Source: JBBQCW01 sp038319025 (GTDB lineage: Bacteria > Actinomycetota > Thermoleophilia > Solirubrobacterales > Solirubrobacteraceae). Taken from it: a DNA stretch of 64,000 bases. The position numbers and the translations under genes were made by a program. Location: positions 1 through 64,000 of the forward strand of contig JBBQCW010000007.1 of the NCBI GenBank assembly GCA_038319025.1. Direction: 5' to 3'. Shown here piece after piece: positions 25,082-33,000 of the stretch. The stretch's first letter is position 1; each line of letters opens with the position of its first letter. Below the pieces are notes generated by a model. It ran no database searches and had not been told where the DNA came from. It saw only the letters and a list, made by a program, of their open reading frames with translations.

Positions 25082-26379
25082 TGGCCAGCACCGGAGGAGC
25101 AGTCGTCGAGCGAACATGGAAGAGCGGACGCGGCTACGCGCTACGAGTGATCGCGTACGGGCAGCGCTGGTACGTGACCTTGGGGTCAGAGCACGACGGC
25201 TGGACCCGCCCAGCCGCGGAAGAGGAGCTGGCGAACATCGCTGCCGACGTACGCCGTGGGACGTGGGTACCGCCAGACCGCAACAAGCCCAAGACCCCGG
25301 AAGCGGCCGAGGCGGGCATGGATGAGGGGCCGACGTTTGCGGCGTTCGCTGCTCAATGCCTGTCCGGCCGCCAAGCCGAAGTCTCAGAGCGGATGTATGA
25401 GTACCTGGACTGGGCGCTGCGGCTGCACCTGATCCCCTACTTCGCTCAGACTCCCCTTGCAGATTTCTCGATTGAGCTGGTCGACGAGTACCGCCGCCAC
25501 AAGGTCGTCCAGGCCGAAGCGCTTGCCACTGCGATCGAGAAGGGCCAGTACAAGCGCGACGAGCGCGGTCTGCTGCGAAGGCCGCTCTCGCCGGGGTCGA
25601 TCAACAAGACGATCGACATCCTCGCTTGGGTGCTCTCGCTCGCCGTGGAGTACGACCACCTCACCAAGAACCCCGCCTCCGGCAGACGCCGCCGCCTTAA
25701 GAAGCCGCCGCGGCGGCCGATTCACCTGGACAGCACCGCCCAGATCCAAGCCCTCCTGGACGCCGCCGGGCAGATGGACCGCGACCCCAGCCACAAGGCA
25801 ACCGACAGGCGGGCGAGCATCGCCGCTCTTGTCCTCGCCGGGCCGAGAGCGCACGAGCACAACGCGATCGTGTGGCGCGACGTGGACCTGGCGAACGGGC
25901 GAATCGAGATCGGCCGCTCGAAGACCCAAGCCGGCCTTCGGGAGATTCATCTCCTCCCGCTGTTACGCGACGAACTCGCCGCACACAAAGCCGCCTGCTC
26001 GAGCACTGGGCCTGACGATCTCGTGTTTCCCACCCTCACCGGGACCCGGCGCGACAAGAACAACCTGCGAAACCGGGTCCTAGCGCCAGTCCTCCCATTG
26101 GCTGACGAGCTGCTGCTCGCCCGCGACCACACGCCGCTGCCCAGCGGCCTCTCGCCGCACAAGCTGCGGCACACGTTCGCTTCGATCCTCGTCGCGTGCG
26201 GCGATGACCCCGCCAGCGTGATGTCACAACTCGGGCACACCGACCCCAAATTTACGCTGCGCGTTTACACCCACCTCATGGGCCGCGACAAGGCCGAGCG
26301 CGAGCGACTGAAGGCCCTCGTGTACGGGAGCCCGATGCCTGACCTCACCAGCACCATCACGGTGCAAGGAGCCCACTGA
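25078..26379 (+). CDS. Tyrosine recombinase / integrase
   Basis: 433 residues (GTG at 25078 or ATG at 25081; AAGGAGG six to nine bases upstream). Integrates and excises the element. N-terminal arm-binding domain, then a SAM-like core-binding domain (about residues 80-200), then the catalytic domain: Arg in VLAGPRAHEHNAI (near 260), beta-strand Lys in GRSKTQAGLREIHL, HKLRHTFASIL (near 361), LGHTDPKFTLRVYTHLM with His and the nucleophile Tyr near 397. The usual GLR around the first Arg is changed to GPR. Its stop lies 10 bp from the convergent RES toxin gene. Confidence 0.93.
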   Translation: MMASTGGAVVERTWKSGRGYALRVIAYGQRWYVTLGSEHDGWTRPAAEEELANIAADVRRGTWVPPDRNKPKTPEAAEAGMDEGPTFAAFAAQCLSGRQAEVSERMYEYLDWALRLHLIPYFAQTPLADFSIELVDEYRRHKVVQAEALATAIEKGQYKRDERGLLRRPLSPGSINKTIDILAWVLSLAVEYDHLTKNPASGRRRRLKKPPRRPIHLDSTAQIQALLDAAGQMDRDPSHKATDRRASIAALVLAGPRAHEHNAIVWRDVDLANGRIEIGRSKTQAGLREIHLLPLLRDELAAHKAACSSTGPDDLVFPTLTGTRRDKNNLRNRVLAPVLPLADELLLARDHTPLPSGLSPHKLRHTFASILVACGDDPASVMSQLGHTDPKFTLRVYTHLMGRDKAERERLKALVYGSPMPDLTSTITVQGAH

Positions 26380-26389
26380 TGGGGCAACG

Positions 26390-26911
26390 TCAGGCCGATG
26401 CTCTGGGCGGCAAGATGTCGTCTCCGTCGTCGTATTCGAACCGGGCATCCGGCGCGGAGTGCGCCGGGTAGATGACAAGGTTTGTGGCGTTGCTCCGCGC
26501 CGATGGAATCAGGAGACCGTCGTGCTGGAGCCAGCCGACAGCAGCGCCCACCTCCTGACAGGCGTCATGGACGTCGTCCGCGATGTCATCGGCCGTAAGG
26601 CCGACATCGGCGAGCCGCGCCGAGTCCGACAGGTCCAAAACATTGGCGAGCGTGAGTTCGACTCGGTAGATGCGGCGGCGCACGCGCGGACCGACCGGCT
26701 GGACGGCGAGTGCGTGGTCGCCCTCGGCGATCGCGCCATCTCGTTCGAGGCTGAGATAGATGGCGGCAACGCCAGGCGGATTCCATCGGGCACCGCGGGT
26801 GTTCTCGACGTCGGGTAGGTGGCGTCCGAGCATGTGCCGCCACGCCGTCGTTTCCAGCGATACTGAGGAGGCGTGCTCGAGGGCGTCCAGCAGGGCCGGG
26901 CGATGAATCAC
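26390..26911 (-). CDS. RES-domain toxin
   Basis: 173 residues from a GTG at 26911, the likely start because it lies just past the antitoxin stop (26922). The RES signature is clear: TRGARWNPPGVAAIYLSLER with further conserved acidic residues (AIAEGDHAL). RES toxins of the ParT/MbcT/Res type degrade or transfer ADP-ribose from NAD and stop growth. The Xre/MbcA-type partner lies directly upstream, the usual order for these pairs. An N-terminal extension to 26983 would overlap the antitoxin and is Ser/Thr-rich, so it is probably not used. Confidence 0.82.
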   Translation of the reverse strand: MIHRPALLDALEHASSVSLETTAWRHMLGRHLPDVENTRGARWNPPGVAAIYLSLERDGAIAEGDHALAVQPVGPRVRRRIYRVELTLANVLDLSDSARLADVGLTADDIADDVHDACQEVGAAVGWLQHDGLLIPSARSNATNLVIYPAHSAPDARFEYDDGDDILPPRASA

Positions 26912-26921
26912 GGCGCCGGAC

Positions 26922-27260
26922 TCAGACGAATGCGCCGTCGCTGAGCTGATGGATGAGCGCGAGCACGTCGTCGAGCTGACCACCCTGAATGCGGTCGGCG
27001 GGACGGTCGCCGCTGAGCAGGCGGTGTGGTGAGAACAGCCACAGCCGGGCCTGGTCAGGCTCGTAGAACTCTGCGAGCTCGCCGATCAGCCACTCCAACG
27101 TCAGCAGCCGCTGGAGGCCGTCAGGCTGCGGGGTTGCACGACCGGTACGCCAGCGCGAAACGGTCTGGGGTGTGGTGTCGAGTAGCTGTGCGACTTCACG
27201 TGAGCGCATCCCGCTGCGCTCCAGGATGGTGTCGAGGCGTTCTGCGACAGCGCTGGCCAT
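26922..27260 (-). CDS. Xre/MbcA/ParS-type antitoxin
   Basis: 112 residues. An N-terminal helix-turn-helix (RSREVAQLLDTTPQTVSRWRTG) is followed by the C-terminal toxin-binding domain with WLIGELAEFYEPDQARLWLF and a late helix (LDDVLALIHQLSDGAFV), as in MbcA/ParS proteins. It should neutralise the RES toxin and repress its own operon. The ATG (27260-27258) shares a base with the TAA of the upstream gene, so translation of all three genes of the cassette is coupled. Confidence 0.85.
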   Translation of the reverse strand: MASAVAERLDTILERSGMRSREVAQLLDTTPQTVSRWRTGRATPQPDGLQRLLTLEWLIGELAEFYEPDQARLWLFSPHRLLSGDRPADRIQGGQLDDVLALIHQLSDGAFV

Positions 27261-28546
27261 TACGCGTTCCTCCGCATGCTGGCGTCAAGCCGAGCACCGG
27301 TCGGTGTTATCGCAAAGGTATGCGCGGCCCCCTCTTGGTTAAGGGCACCGAGCGTGGTCCGCCAGCCTTCCAGACGCTGACGGGTCTTCTCCAGCGAAGG
27401 GTCTACTCGTACGGCACGCAGCGCGATATCGGTGGCCGGCCGCAGAAAGTCCTCGAGGTAGACGCTGGCACGCACAGGCTCAGGTCGCCGGCTGACGGCG
27501 GTGACCTCGCCATCGCGCCTGATGATGAAGTGACGACGTGGATCCAAGGCGGTGTCGATGTGGCCGCGGCGGCAGCATGTCGTGTCGCGGCAGGCCAGGG
27601 CGCGCCGCAGGGCAGGCTTGGAGAAGAGTGCGTCGGCCTGCGCACGGGACGTCAGCGTCCCAATCGACGCCATGTAGACGCGCGGGGCCGGCGTGAAACC
27701 TTTCGCGCCCGGCTTCGGTGCTTTGACAAGACTGCCGACGTTGAACCGGTCGCCGAGCGTGATACCGCTCTCAATGCCACCGACGGCGCCGAATGCAAGC
27801 AGCGCAACACCAACAGCGCCGACATGCTCGGCAACCAAAGGCAGGCCGAGCCCGTGCAGGTCGCGAGCGGCCTCAATGTACCGCCGCAGCGCGAGCGGTC
27901 CAGCGCTGCTCGTACCGAACGGGTGCACGCGCAACCACAGTGCGTCGACCGGGCCTCCGCGAAGCTTGACGGCGATTGCGGTACGAGCCGCCTGTGAGTA
28001 GAAAACGGGCGCGCGCGTGGCGAGGGGGTAGTAGATCGGCACGTACCGCAACCCGCGCACGTCGAGCGCGACGCGAAGACGCCGGGTTAGAGCGACGTCG
28101 ACATCAAGCCATGGATCGTCGGCGCTCTCAACTAGATGTGTCGGCGCGAGGACCGCGCTGTACCCGTCGTCCAGCACCACGTCGGCCACCGACTCGACGA
28201 AGGCGTCGCCGAGCGGGCCGACAAGCATGTTTCGATCGTGCGGGAGCTGTGTGCCCGCCCAGGGCAGCGACCGCACACGGGCGTTCGCGATCCCGCCGTC
28301 CGTGGCGAGCTCAAGTGCCCGGGTGTCAAGCACGGTCTCGACCTTTCCACCAGCCGTCTTGAGCAGATCGTGTTGGCGGTCGCGAAGGGCGGCGTCGAAT
28401 ACGAGGCCCGAGAAAGCGTGTCGGTCCTCGGCGATGAGGGCCTGCAGCGGCCTGTAGTCCCGGCCCACCTTGTAGTAGGAGCCGAGTGGGTCGCCCACGG
28501 CACGCAGCAGTCGCGGCGGCCTCAGAACGTTTGTTGGCGTCGACAT
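27260..28546 (-). CDS. Unrecognised 428-aa protein in front of the RES toxin pair
   Basis: From ATG 28546 (MSTPTNVLRPPRLL). The protein has alternating strands and helices in the pattern of an eight-fold barrel: DGYSAVLAPTHLVE, LRYVPIYYPLATRAPV, DALWLRVHPFG, LGLPLVAEHVGAVGVALLAFG, GIESGITLGDRF, and a Cys cluster CRDTTCCRRGH. This recalls tRNA-guanine transglycosylase-like barrels, but I cannot confirm it. It overlaps the antitoxin gene by one base, so it is part of the cassette. A 22-residue upstream extension would be translated from the 12-bp repeats and is less likely. Confidence 0.6.
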   Translation of the reverse strand: MSTPTNVLRPPRLLRAVGDPLGSYYKVGRDYRPLQALIAEDRHAFSGLVFDAALRDRQHDLLKTAGGKVETVLDTRALELATDGGIANARVRSLPWAGTQLPHDRNMLVGPLGDAFVESVADVVLDDGYSAVLAPTHLVESADDPWLDVDVALTRRLRVALDVRGLRYVPIYYPLATRAPVFYSQAARTAIAVKLRGGPVDALWLRVHPFGTSSAGPLALRRYIEAARDLHGLGLPLVAEHVGAVGVALLAFGAVGGIESGITLGDRFNVGSLVKAPKPGAKGFTPAPRVYMASIGTLTSRAQADALFSKPALRRALACRDTTCCRRGHIDTALDPRRHFIIRRDGEVTAVSRRPEPVRASVYLEDFLRPATDIALRAVRVDPSLEKTRQRLEGWRTTLGALNQEGAAHTFAITPTGARLDASMRRNA

Positions 28547-28598
28547 GTCCATAAACATATCAATGAACAAGTCCATCGACAAGTACGTCGACAAACCG
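28539..28598 (+). repeat. Five 12-bp direct repeats at the cassette promoter
   Basis: Consecutive units GTCGACATGTCC, ATAAACATATCA, ATGAACAAGTCC, ATCGACAAGTAC, GTCGACAAACCG share an A/G-T-C/G/A-G/A-ACA core and an exact 12-bp period. They cover the start codon of the 428-aa gene and the bases just upstream, in an A/T-richer stretch than the surroundings. The likely role is an operator array for the Xre-type antitoxin. An alternative is a tetrapeptide repeat (LSTY-LSMD-LFID-MFMD) at the N-terminus of the protein. Confidence 0.7.
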
Positions 28599-28974
28599 CG
28601 GCAGTGGCGCACGGTGCAACACGCAGACCTGACCTCGCTATCGGCGCGGCCGAGCCGGGCATCGAGCTTGGTGCGCGATCAGAGAACGCCGGTCGTGAGC
28701 GCGAGCCGCAACGCGTGCCGACGTCGGTGAACCTATCGGCGAATCGCCGCGTCGTGCGTGTCGTTCGTGTCGGCGTGGTGCTGCCAGCCACGGGCGATCA
28801 GGATCTGCTGAGCAGGCAACCCGCCTGGTAGAGCGCGCATCGCGGCCAATCCCGGCCAATCAAAGCCAATCCGCGCGAGTTCAGCCACTAGTGGCTGCCC
28901 CAGACGCAAAAAACGCGGCGGAGCCGGCAACACTGAGCCGAGAAAAAGTGCCCGTTTACAGGGCTTTCGCTAAG
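28599..28974. other. Intergenic stretch before tRNA-His with 10-bp repeats
   Basis: Holds three 10-bp direct repeats at 28841-28871 (each ending GCCAAT followed by C). A weak minus-strand frame (28933-28733, 66 aa, ending WQHHADTNDTHDAAIRR) has coding-like third positions only in its last half. I do not call it as a gene. This is where the right edge of the mobile region probably lies. Confidence 0.35.
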
Positions 28975-29047
28975 GGTGAGCGACGGGACTCGAACCCGCG
29001 ACCGCCTGGACCACAACCAGGAGCTCTACCAACTGAGCTACGCCCAC
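28975..29047 (-). tRNA. tRNA-His(GTG)
   Basis: The minus strand folds into a standard cloverleaf: acceptor GTGGGCG paired with CGCTCAC, D arm GCTCAGTTGGTAGAGC, anticodon loop TTGTGGT (anticodon GTG), T arm CGGGTTCGAGTCCCG. The base before position 1 is G (29048) and faces the C discriminator, the extra G-1 typical of tRNA-His. No CCA is encoded. Confidence 0.95.
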
Positions 29048-29079
29048 CGCGCGAACGCGAAGTCTAGAGCGTGCGAGCC

Positions 29080-29748
29080 TCAGCCGTCGCTGCGCTTCTT
29101 CGCCCCCGGCGCGGTACCGAAGACGTGATCCCAGTAGGGGGCGCTGACCCCGTACCCGCGCGTGGAGTCCTGAAAGTGGTGACGCATGTGAAGTTCGCGC
29201 AGTCGCTTCCCCAGCCGACTGCTCGGCTGATGGTGGTGCACCGCGAAGTGCGTCATGTCGTAGGTGAGGTACCCGCCGAGGAACCCGGCACCCAACGCGT
29301 ACCAACTAGGGCCGAGCAGGACATAGAACGCGAGGCAGAAGAGCGCGGCCAACGGCACCGACGCGGTAGGCGGCATCACGAGCCGTTGCGGATCGTTGGG
29401 ATGCTCGTGGTGCACGCCGTGGATCATGAAGTGCAGGCGCGCACCCCAGCCTTGGTCAGGGGCAAAATGGAAGACGACACGATGCAGCCAATACTCGGTC
29501 AGCGTCCACAGCGCGTAGCCGACCGCGAACCCGACCAGCGCGGCCCACGTGGGCATCGACTCCAGGGCGGTTCCCGTGAGCAACACCACCACCGGCAGGT
29601 AGATGAGCACCGGGACCGACCAGTGCACGCGAGTCAACCGATCCAGCGCCGCCGGCCGATCGATCAGCGGCGGGGATGCACGGAGGTATTCCGCGCGACT
29701 GCTCGCCGCGCGATCGTCTGAACGTTGATCACTCGTGGTGGAAGCCAT
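29080..29748 (-). CDS. Fatty acid hydroxylase superfamily protein (FA2H/Scs7-like)
   Basis: 222 residues, integral membrane di-iron enzyme. His clusters that bind iron are visible in order: LHRVVFHF, HGVHHEHP, HFAVHHHQP, ELHMRHHF. Four or more membrane helices surround them (VLIYLPVVVLLTG; ALVGFAVGYALW; ALFCLAFYVLLG; ALGAGFLGGYL). The pattern and length fit fatty acid 2-hydroxylases rather than the larger sterol desaturases. It would hydroxylate acyl chains of membrane lipids; the substrate is not known. Transcribed toward the tRNA-His gene. Confidence 0.85.
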   Translation of the reverse strand: MASTTSDQRSDDRAASSRAEYLRASPPLIDRPAALDRLTRVHWSVPVLIYLPVVVLLTGTALESMPTWAALVGFAVGYALWTLTEYWLHRVVFHFAPDQGWGARLHFMIHGVHHEHPNDPQRLVMPPTASVPLAALFCLAFYVLLGPSWYALGAGFLGGYLTYDMTHFAVHHHQPSSRLGKRLRELHMRHHFQDSTRGYGVSAPYWDHVFGTAPGAKKRSDG

Positions 29749-29787
29749 GGACCTGAACGGAGTCTAGTACGGAGGGGAAACGATCCA

Positions 29788-29807
29788 CCTGCCCGAATTC
29801 GGGCAGG
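29788..29807. terminator. Perfect 20-bp palindrome between two minus-strand frames
   Basis: CCTGCCCGAATT is followed directly by its mirror CGGGCAGG, with no loop. It lies 4 bp past the stop of a small minus-strand frame and 40 bp ahead of the hydroxylase start. No T-run follows on either strand, so it may be an operator for the hydroxylase gene instead of a terminator. Confidence 0.4.
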
Positions 29808-29810
29808 CCC

Positions 29811-29933
29811 TCAACGGGCACGCGCCTTCGTCCAAGCGACGACGAGCAGTGGAATCATGACCACGGCGATGATGATCACGGGGAGCATCAGCCAGACCGT
29901 ACCGGCCGGGCGGGACGGTCGGGCAGAACCCAC
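29811..29933 (-). CDS. Very small membrane protein (40 aa), tentative
   Basis: A GTG at 29933 opens a frame ending TGA at 29811. The product is a basic head (GSARPSRPAG) and one strong membrane helix (VIIIAVVMIPLLVVAW) with a basic end (TKARAR), a typical single-pass micro-protein layout. A methionine at 29888 is a second possible start. No clear ribosome binding site is seen, so the call is tentative. Confidence 0.35.
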   Translation of the reverse strand: MGSARPSRPAGTVWLMLPVIIIAVVMIPLLVVAWTKARAR

Positions 29934-30018
29934 GGTGCGGATGGGTCACCCGGCGGTCTGTCGCGACGTGCGACATCGTGGCGCATCAGCGCTCCTGGAA
30001 TGGCCGATGCTGTGGTGC

Positions 30019-33000
30019 ATGGCCGAAGATGGAGTCGGGCGCCTGCTGGGTCGCGTGATCGCGTTGTCTCTCTTGACGCTCGCGGCCGTCGCACCGTCAG
30101 CCCGTGCGGCCGCACCCGATCCGGCCACGTTCGCCCATCAGGCGTCGTCTCCGATCACGTTGAGCAGCGATCCCACCGACCGCGCCCCCGGGGTCGCGGT
30201 GGACACCGACGGAACCGCCTACGTCGTGTGGGAGCACAACGCGCCGGCGACGGGCAACACGATCAAGTACTGCCGCCTGCCCCCTGGCGCGCCGGCGTGC
30301 GACAAGACGCTCACGTTCGCACCCAACGCCGCAGCCGACAGCATCTTCAGCGACGTGCGCGTTCTGCTGCCCTCCGCGGGACATCCGCTGATCACGTTCT
30401 CCGCCTTCCACACAACGACGAACGTCTACGTGATCCAGTCGGCCGACGGGGGCACCACGTTCAACGCACCGCCGGCCCCGATCCACGGCACCGGAGCCAA
30501 CTTCGGCAGCGCGGCGCCCGGCCCGGAGGCCAATTCGTTCTCCACGCTCACGTCATCCTCGTCGACCGATGTGCGATACCAGGAGATCACCTACGGCGGC
30601 TTCGTGAACCACGGCGCTGCCGTCCTTCCCGACCAGACCCCCGGCACCGGTTTCCACAAGTACTACGAAGGGGGGCTCGGGCTGATCAACTCGACGACGC
30701 CCATTGCGGCCTACAGCGGAGACGAGGATCTCGCCGAAACACATCCCGCCGTGTACTGGCGCGCCTACAACCCCGCCAACGGGACGAATTACGGCATCGC
30801 CGCCGACTGGAAGCCCGAGCGCAAACTCGTCGACGAGGAGGATCCGCGGCTCACCAGTCTGGCCGGCGGCGGCGGGGTCTTTCTGCAGAGTCGAGTGAAC
30901 CCGTCCTCCTCAGCCGCCCACTACGTCGTCCGCCACTACAACGCCGGGGCCGACACGTTCGACGGCCCGGTGTCGGTCAGCGACAGCACGTTCTCGGTCG
31001 CTTCCTCCCAGCTCTCCGAGGATGCGGGCGGCGGGCTGCACAGCGTCTGGTACGACAACGGCCTTTCGACGTCCGACGGCAGTTTCGACAGCCCGCTGCG
31101 TTACGCCTACTCGCCCGACGGCGGCCTGACGTGGTACCGGCGCACGCTCGAGGACACGACCGCGCACAACATCCCCAACACGCAGATCGGGGTGGCCGCC
31201 AACGGCGGCGGCCTGGTGGTGCACTCCTCGACGGCCGGCGGCATCACCGCCGACGTCATCCGCCCGGCGACTGCGGGCGGATTCGACCCTCCACCGCCTC
31301 CGCTGGGGGGTGGCGGAGGCACTTCACCTCCCGCTCCCCCTCCACCCCCGGCCCCGTGCCAGACCACCACCGTCGCTCCCAAGGTGCTGGCCCGTACGGC
31401 ACAGGGCTGCCTCACCGCCGCCGGCAAGGACAAGCTGACCACCTCGTCAGATCTGCGCGTGAACGGGATCGACTTCCTCAACTCCGGGCACAAGACGATC
31501 TCCGTCAACACCAGCGCACACACCATCTCAGCACCCGACGGAGTGATCGCGCAGGCCGGGGCGATCGTGCTGAACGACAAGGGGTCGGTCACCTGGGACC
31601 TCGACCACTCCACCTCGTTCACCGGGCTCGCGAAGTCGGGCATCAAATTGCTCGGGTTCGCCGTCTCCGGCGATGCGTCGGTCACGTTCCCCAAGCTCGG
31701 CGAGGCGAACGTGAAGGTCAACATCGAGCTGCCGTTCCCGTTCTCCAACGTCACAGCCGCGCCCGTGCTGCACACGACGATGGACGCCAACCTGACGCTG
31801 GACGGGCTGCATCTGCATGTCGACAGCGCGAGCGTCGGCGGGTTCTTCGAGATCAACAACCTCAACCTGGATTACATCGCCGCCGGGGACAAGTTCAACG
31901 GCTCCGCGGATGTGGCCCTCCCGGCCGTGGGCGGCCCGGCCAGCAAGCTGCTTCACGCCTCCATCGGCTTCCAGGGTGGCACCCTCGATCACCTAGACCT
32001 CAACTACGACGGCCCGCCACTGCCGCTGCCGATCGGCCCCGCCATCAATCTGACCGAAGTCGGGTTTCACACCGCGGTGAACAAGGGTCTTGATCTGGGC
32101 GGCAGCGTCCAGCTGATCGCGGGCGAGAAGGTCCCCATCCTCGGCGTGACGCCCGTGCAGGTGGACGGCGCCCTGAACGTCCACATACCTGCCGATTCCG
32201 GCCCGGTTACCGTGGGCGCCACCGGCGCGTTCAAGCTCGTCGGCATCCCCTTCGGGCACGTGAGCGCGGTGTTCTCCACCACGCCGACGTTCACGTTCAA
32301 CGGCGATTTCGACCTGCCGATCCTCAAGCCGCTACTGAGCGCCGAGATCACGACGACGGGGTATATCGGCATCAAACCCCCGGGTTTTTACGCGGGCGTG
32401 AACGTCTCCGTGTGCGTTCCAGCCAGCTGCGGCAGCTTCCTGACGTTCAGCTCCGAGGGAGCGATCTCGTCCAAAGGCCTGGGCGTCTGCAAAGACGTCG
32501 GGATCTCCAAGGTCAAGGTTTCTCTCGGTGTCGTCTGGCCGTGGAAGGAAGGGCCCAGCCCCTACCTCACGGGCTGCCAGAGCGCGCTCAAGAACCTCGA
32601 CATCGGCACATTCAGGCGGGCGAGCATCGCGGACGCCGGAGGCCGACGGACGTTCACGCTCCCGGCGAGCCCGCACCTCGATCAGCTCGACCTCGTCGTC
32701 CAGGGCCAGGGCGGGATCCCCAACATCACGGTCACCCGCCCGGACGGCCAGGCCATTACGGTCGGCGTGGCGGCGCCCGGTCAGCCGGTCCAGGGGCCGG
32801 ACGGCATGATCGGATTCGGCGTTCCGGCGATCAGTCCCGCGGGCTACGCCGCGCACCCGGCGGCCGCCGTGGTCTTGATCGGCGACCCCAAGCCCGGCAA
32901 GTACACCATCACGCCGAACCCGGGCTCCGTCCCGATCACGGGTGTGCAGGACGCCCAGGGCACACCACTACCGACGACGAGCGGGTCGGTGGGCAGCGGC

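Larger units (their letters stand above)
11703..26379 (+). mobile_element. Integrative and conjugative element core (T4SS type)
   Basis: Thirteen plus-strand genes, nearly all joined by 4-base or 1-base overlaps, run from an ArsR-type regulator to a tyrosine integrase. The set has a VirB4-like ATPase, a TcpE-like protein, a VirB6/TrbL-like channel protein, a cell-wall hydrolase and a coupling ATPase, which make a Gram-positive type IV secretion machine. A replication-relaxation protein, DNA methyltransferase, excisionase-like protein and integrase handle the DNA. No FtsK/TraB-type double-strand translocase is present, so this differs from classical actinomycete AICEs. Outer ends are not fixed: candidates are the tRNA-Ser-like sequence (6612-6698) on the left and the stretch before tRNA-His (28975) on the right. 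Confidence 0.8.

Noticed and set aside
28733..28933. 66-aa minus-strand frame before tRNA-His
   Set aside because: Only its last half has coding-like third positions and no ribosome binding site is visible; kept as a note in the intergenic entry.
26390..28974. Direct copy of the tRNA-Ser or tRNA-His 3' end as a right attachment site of the ICE
   Set aside because: Reading this stretch I found no second copy of either tRNA 3' sequence, so the right boundary stays open.
29725..30018. N-terminal extension of the large secreted protein
   Set aside because: The region has no signal-peptide character and overlaps the hydroxylase start. The signal peptide begins after ATG 30019.
30000..32093. 697-aa plus-strand frame
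   Set aside because: Very rich in Arg/Gln/His and in register with the secreted protein shifted by two; no domains.
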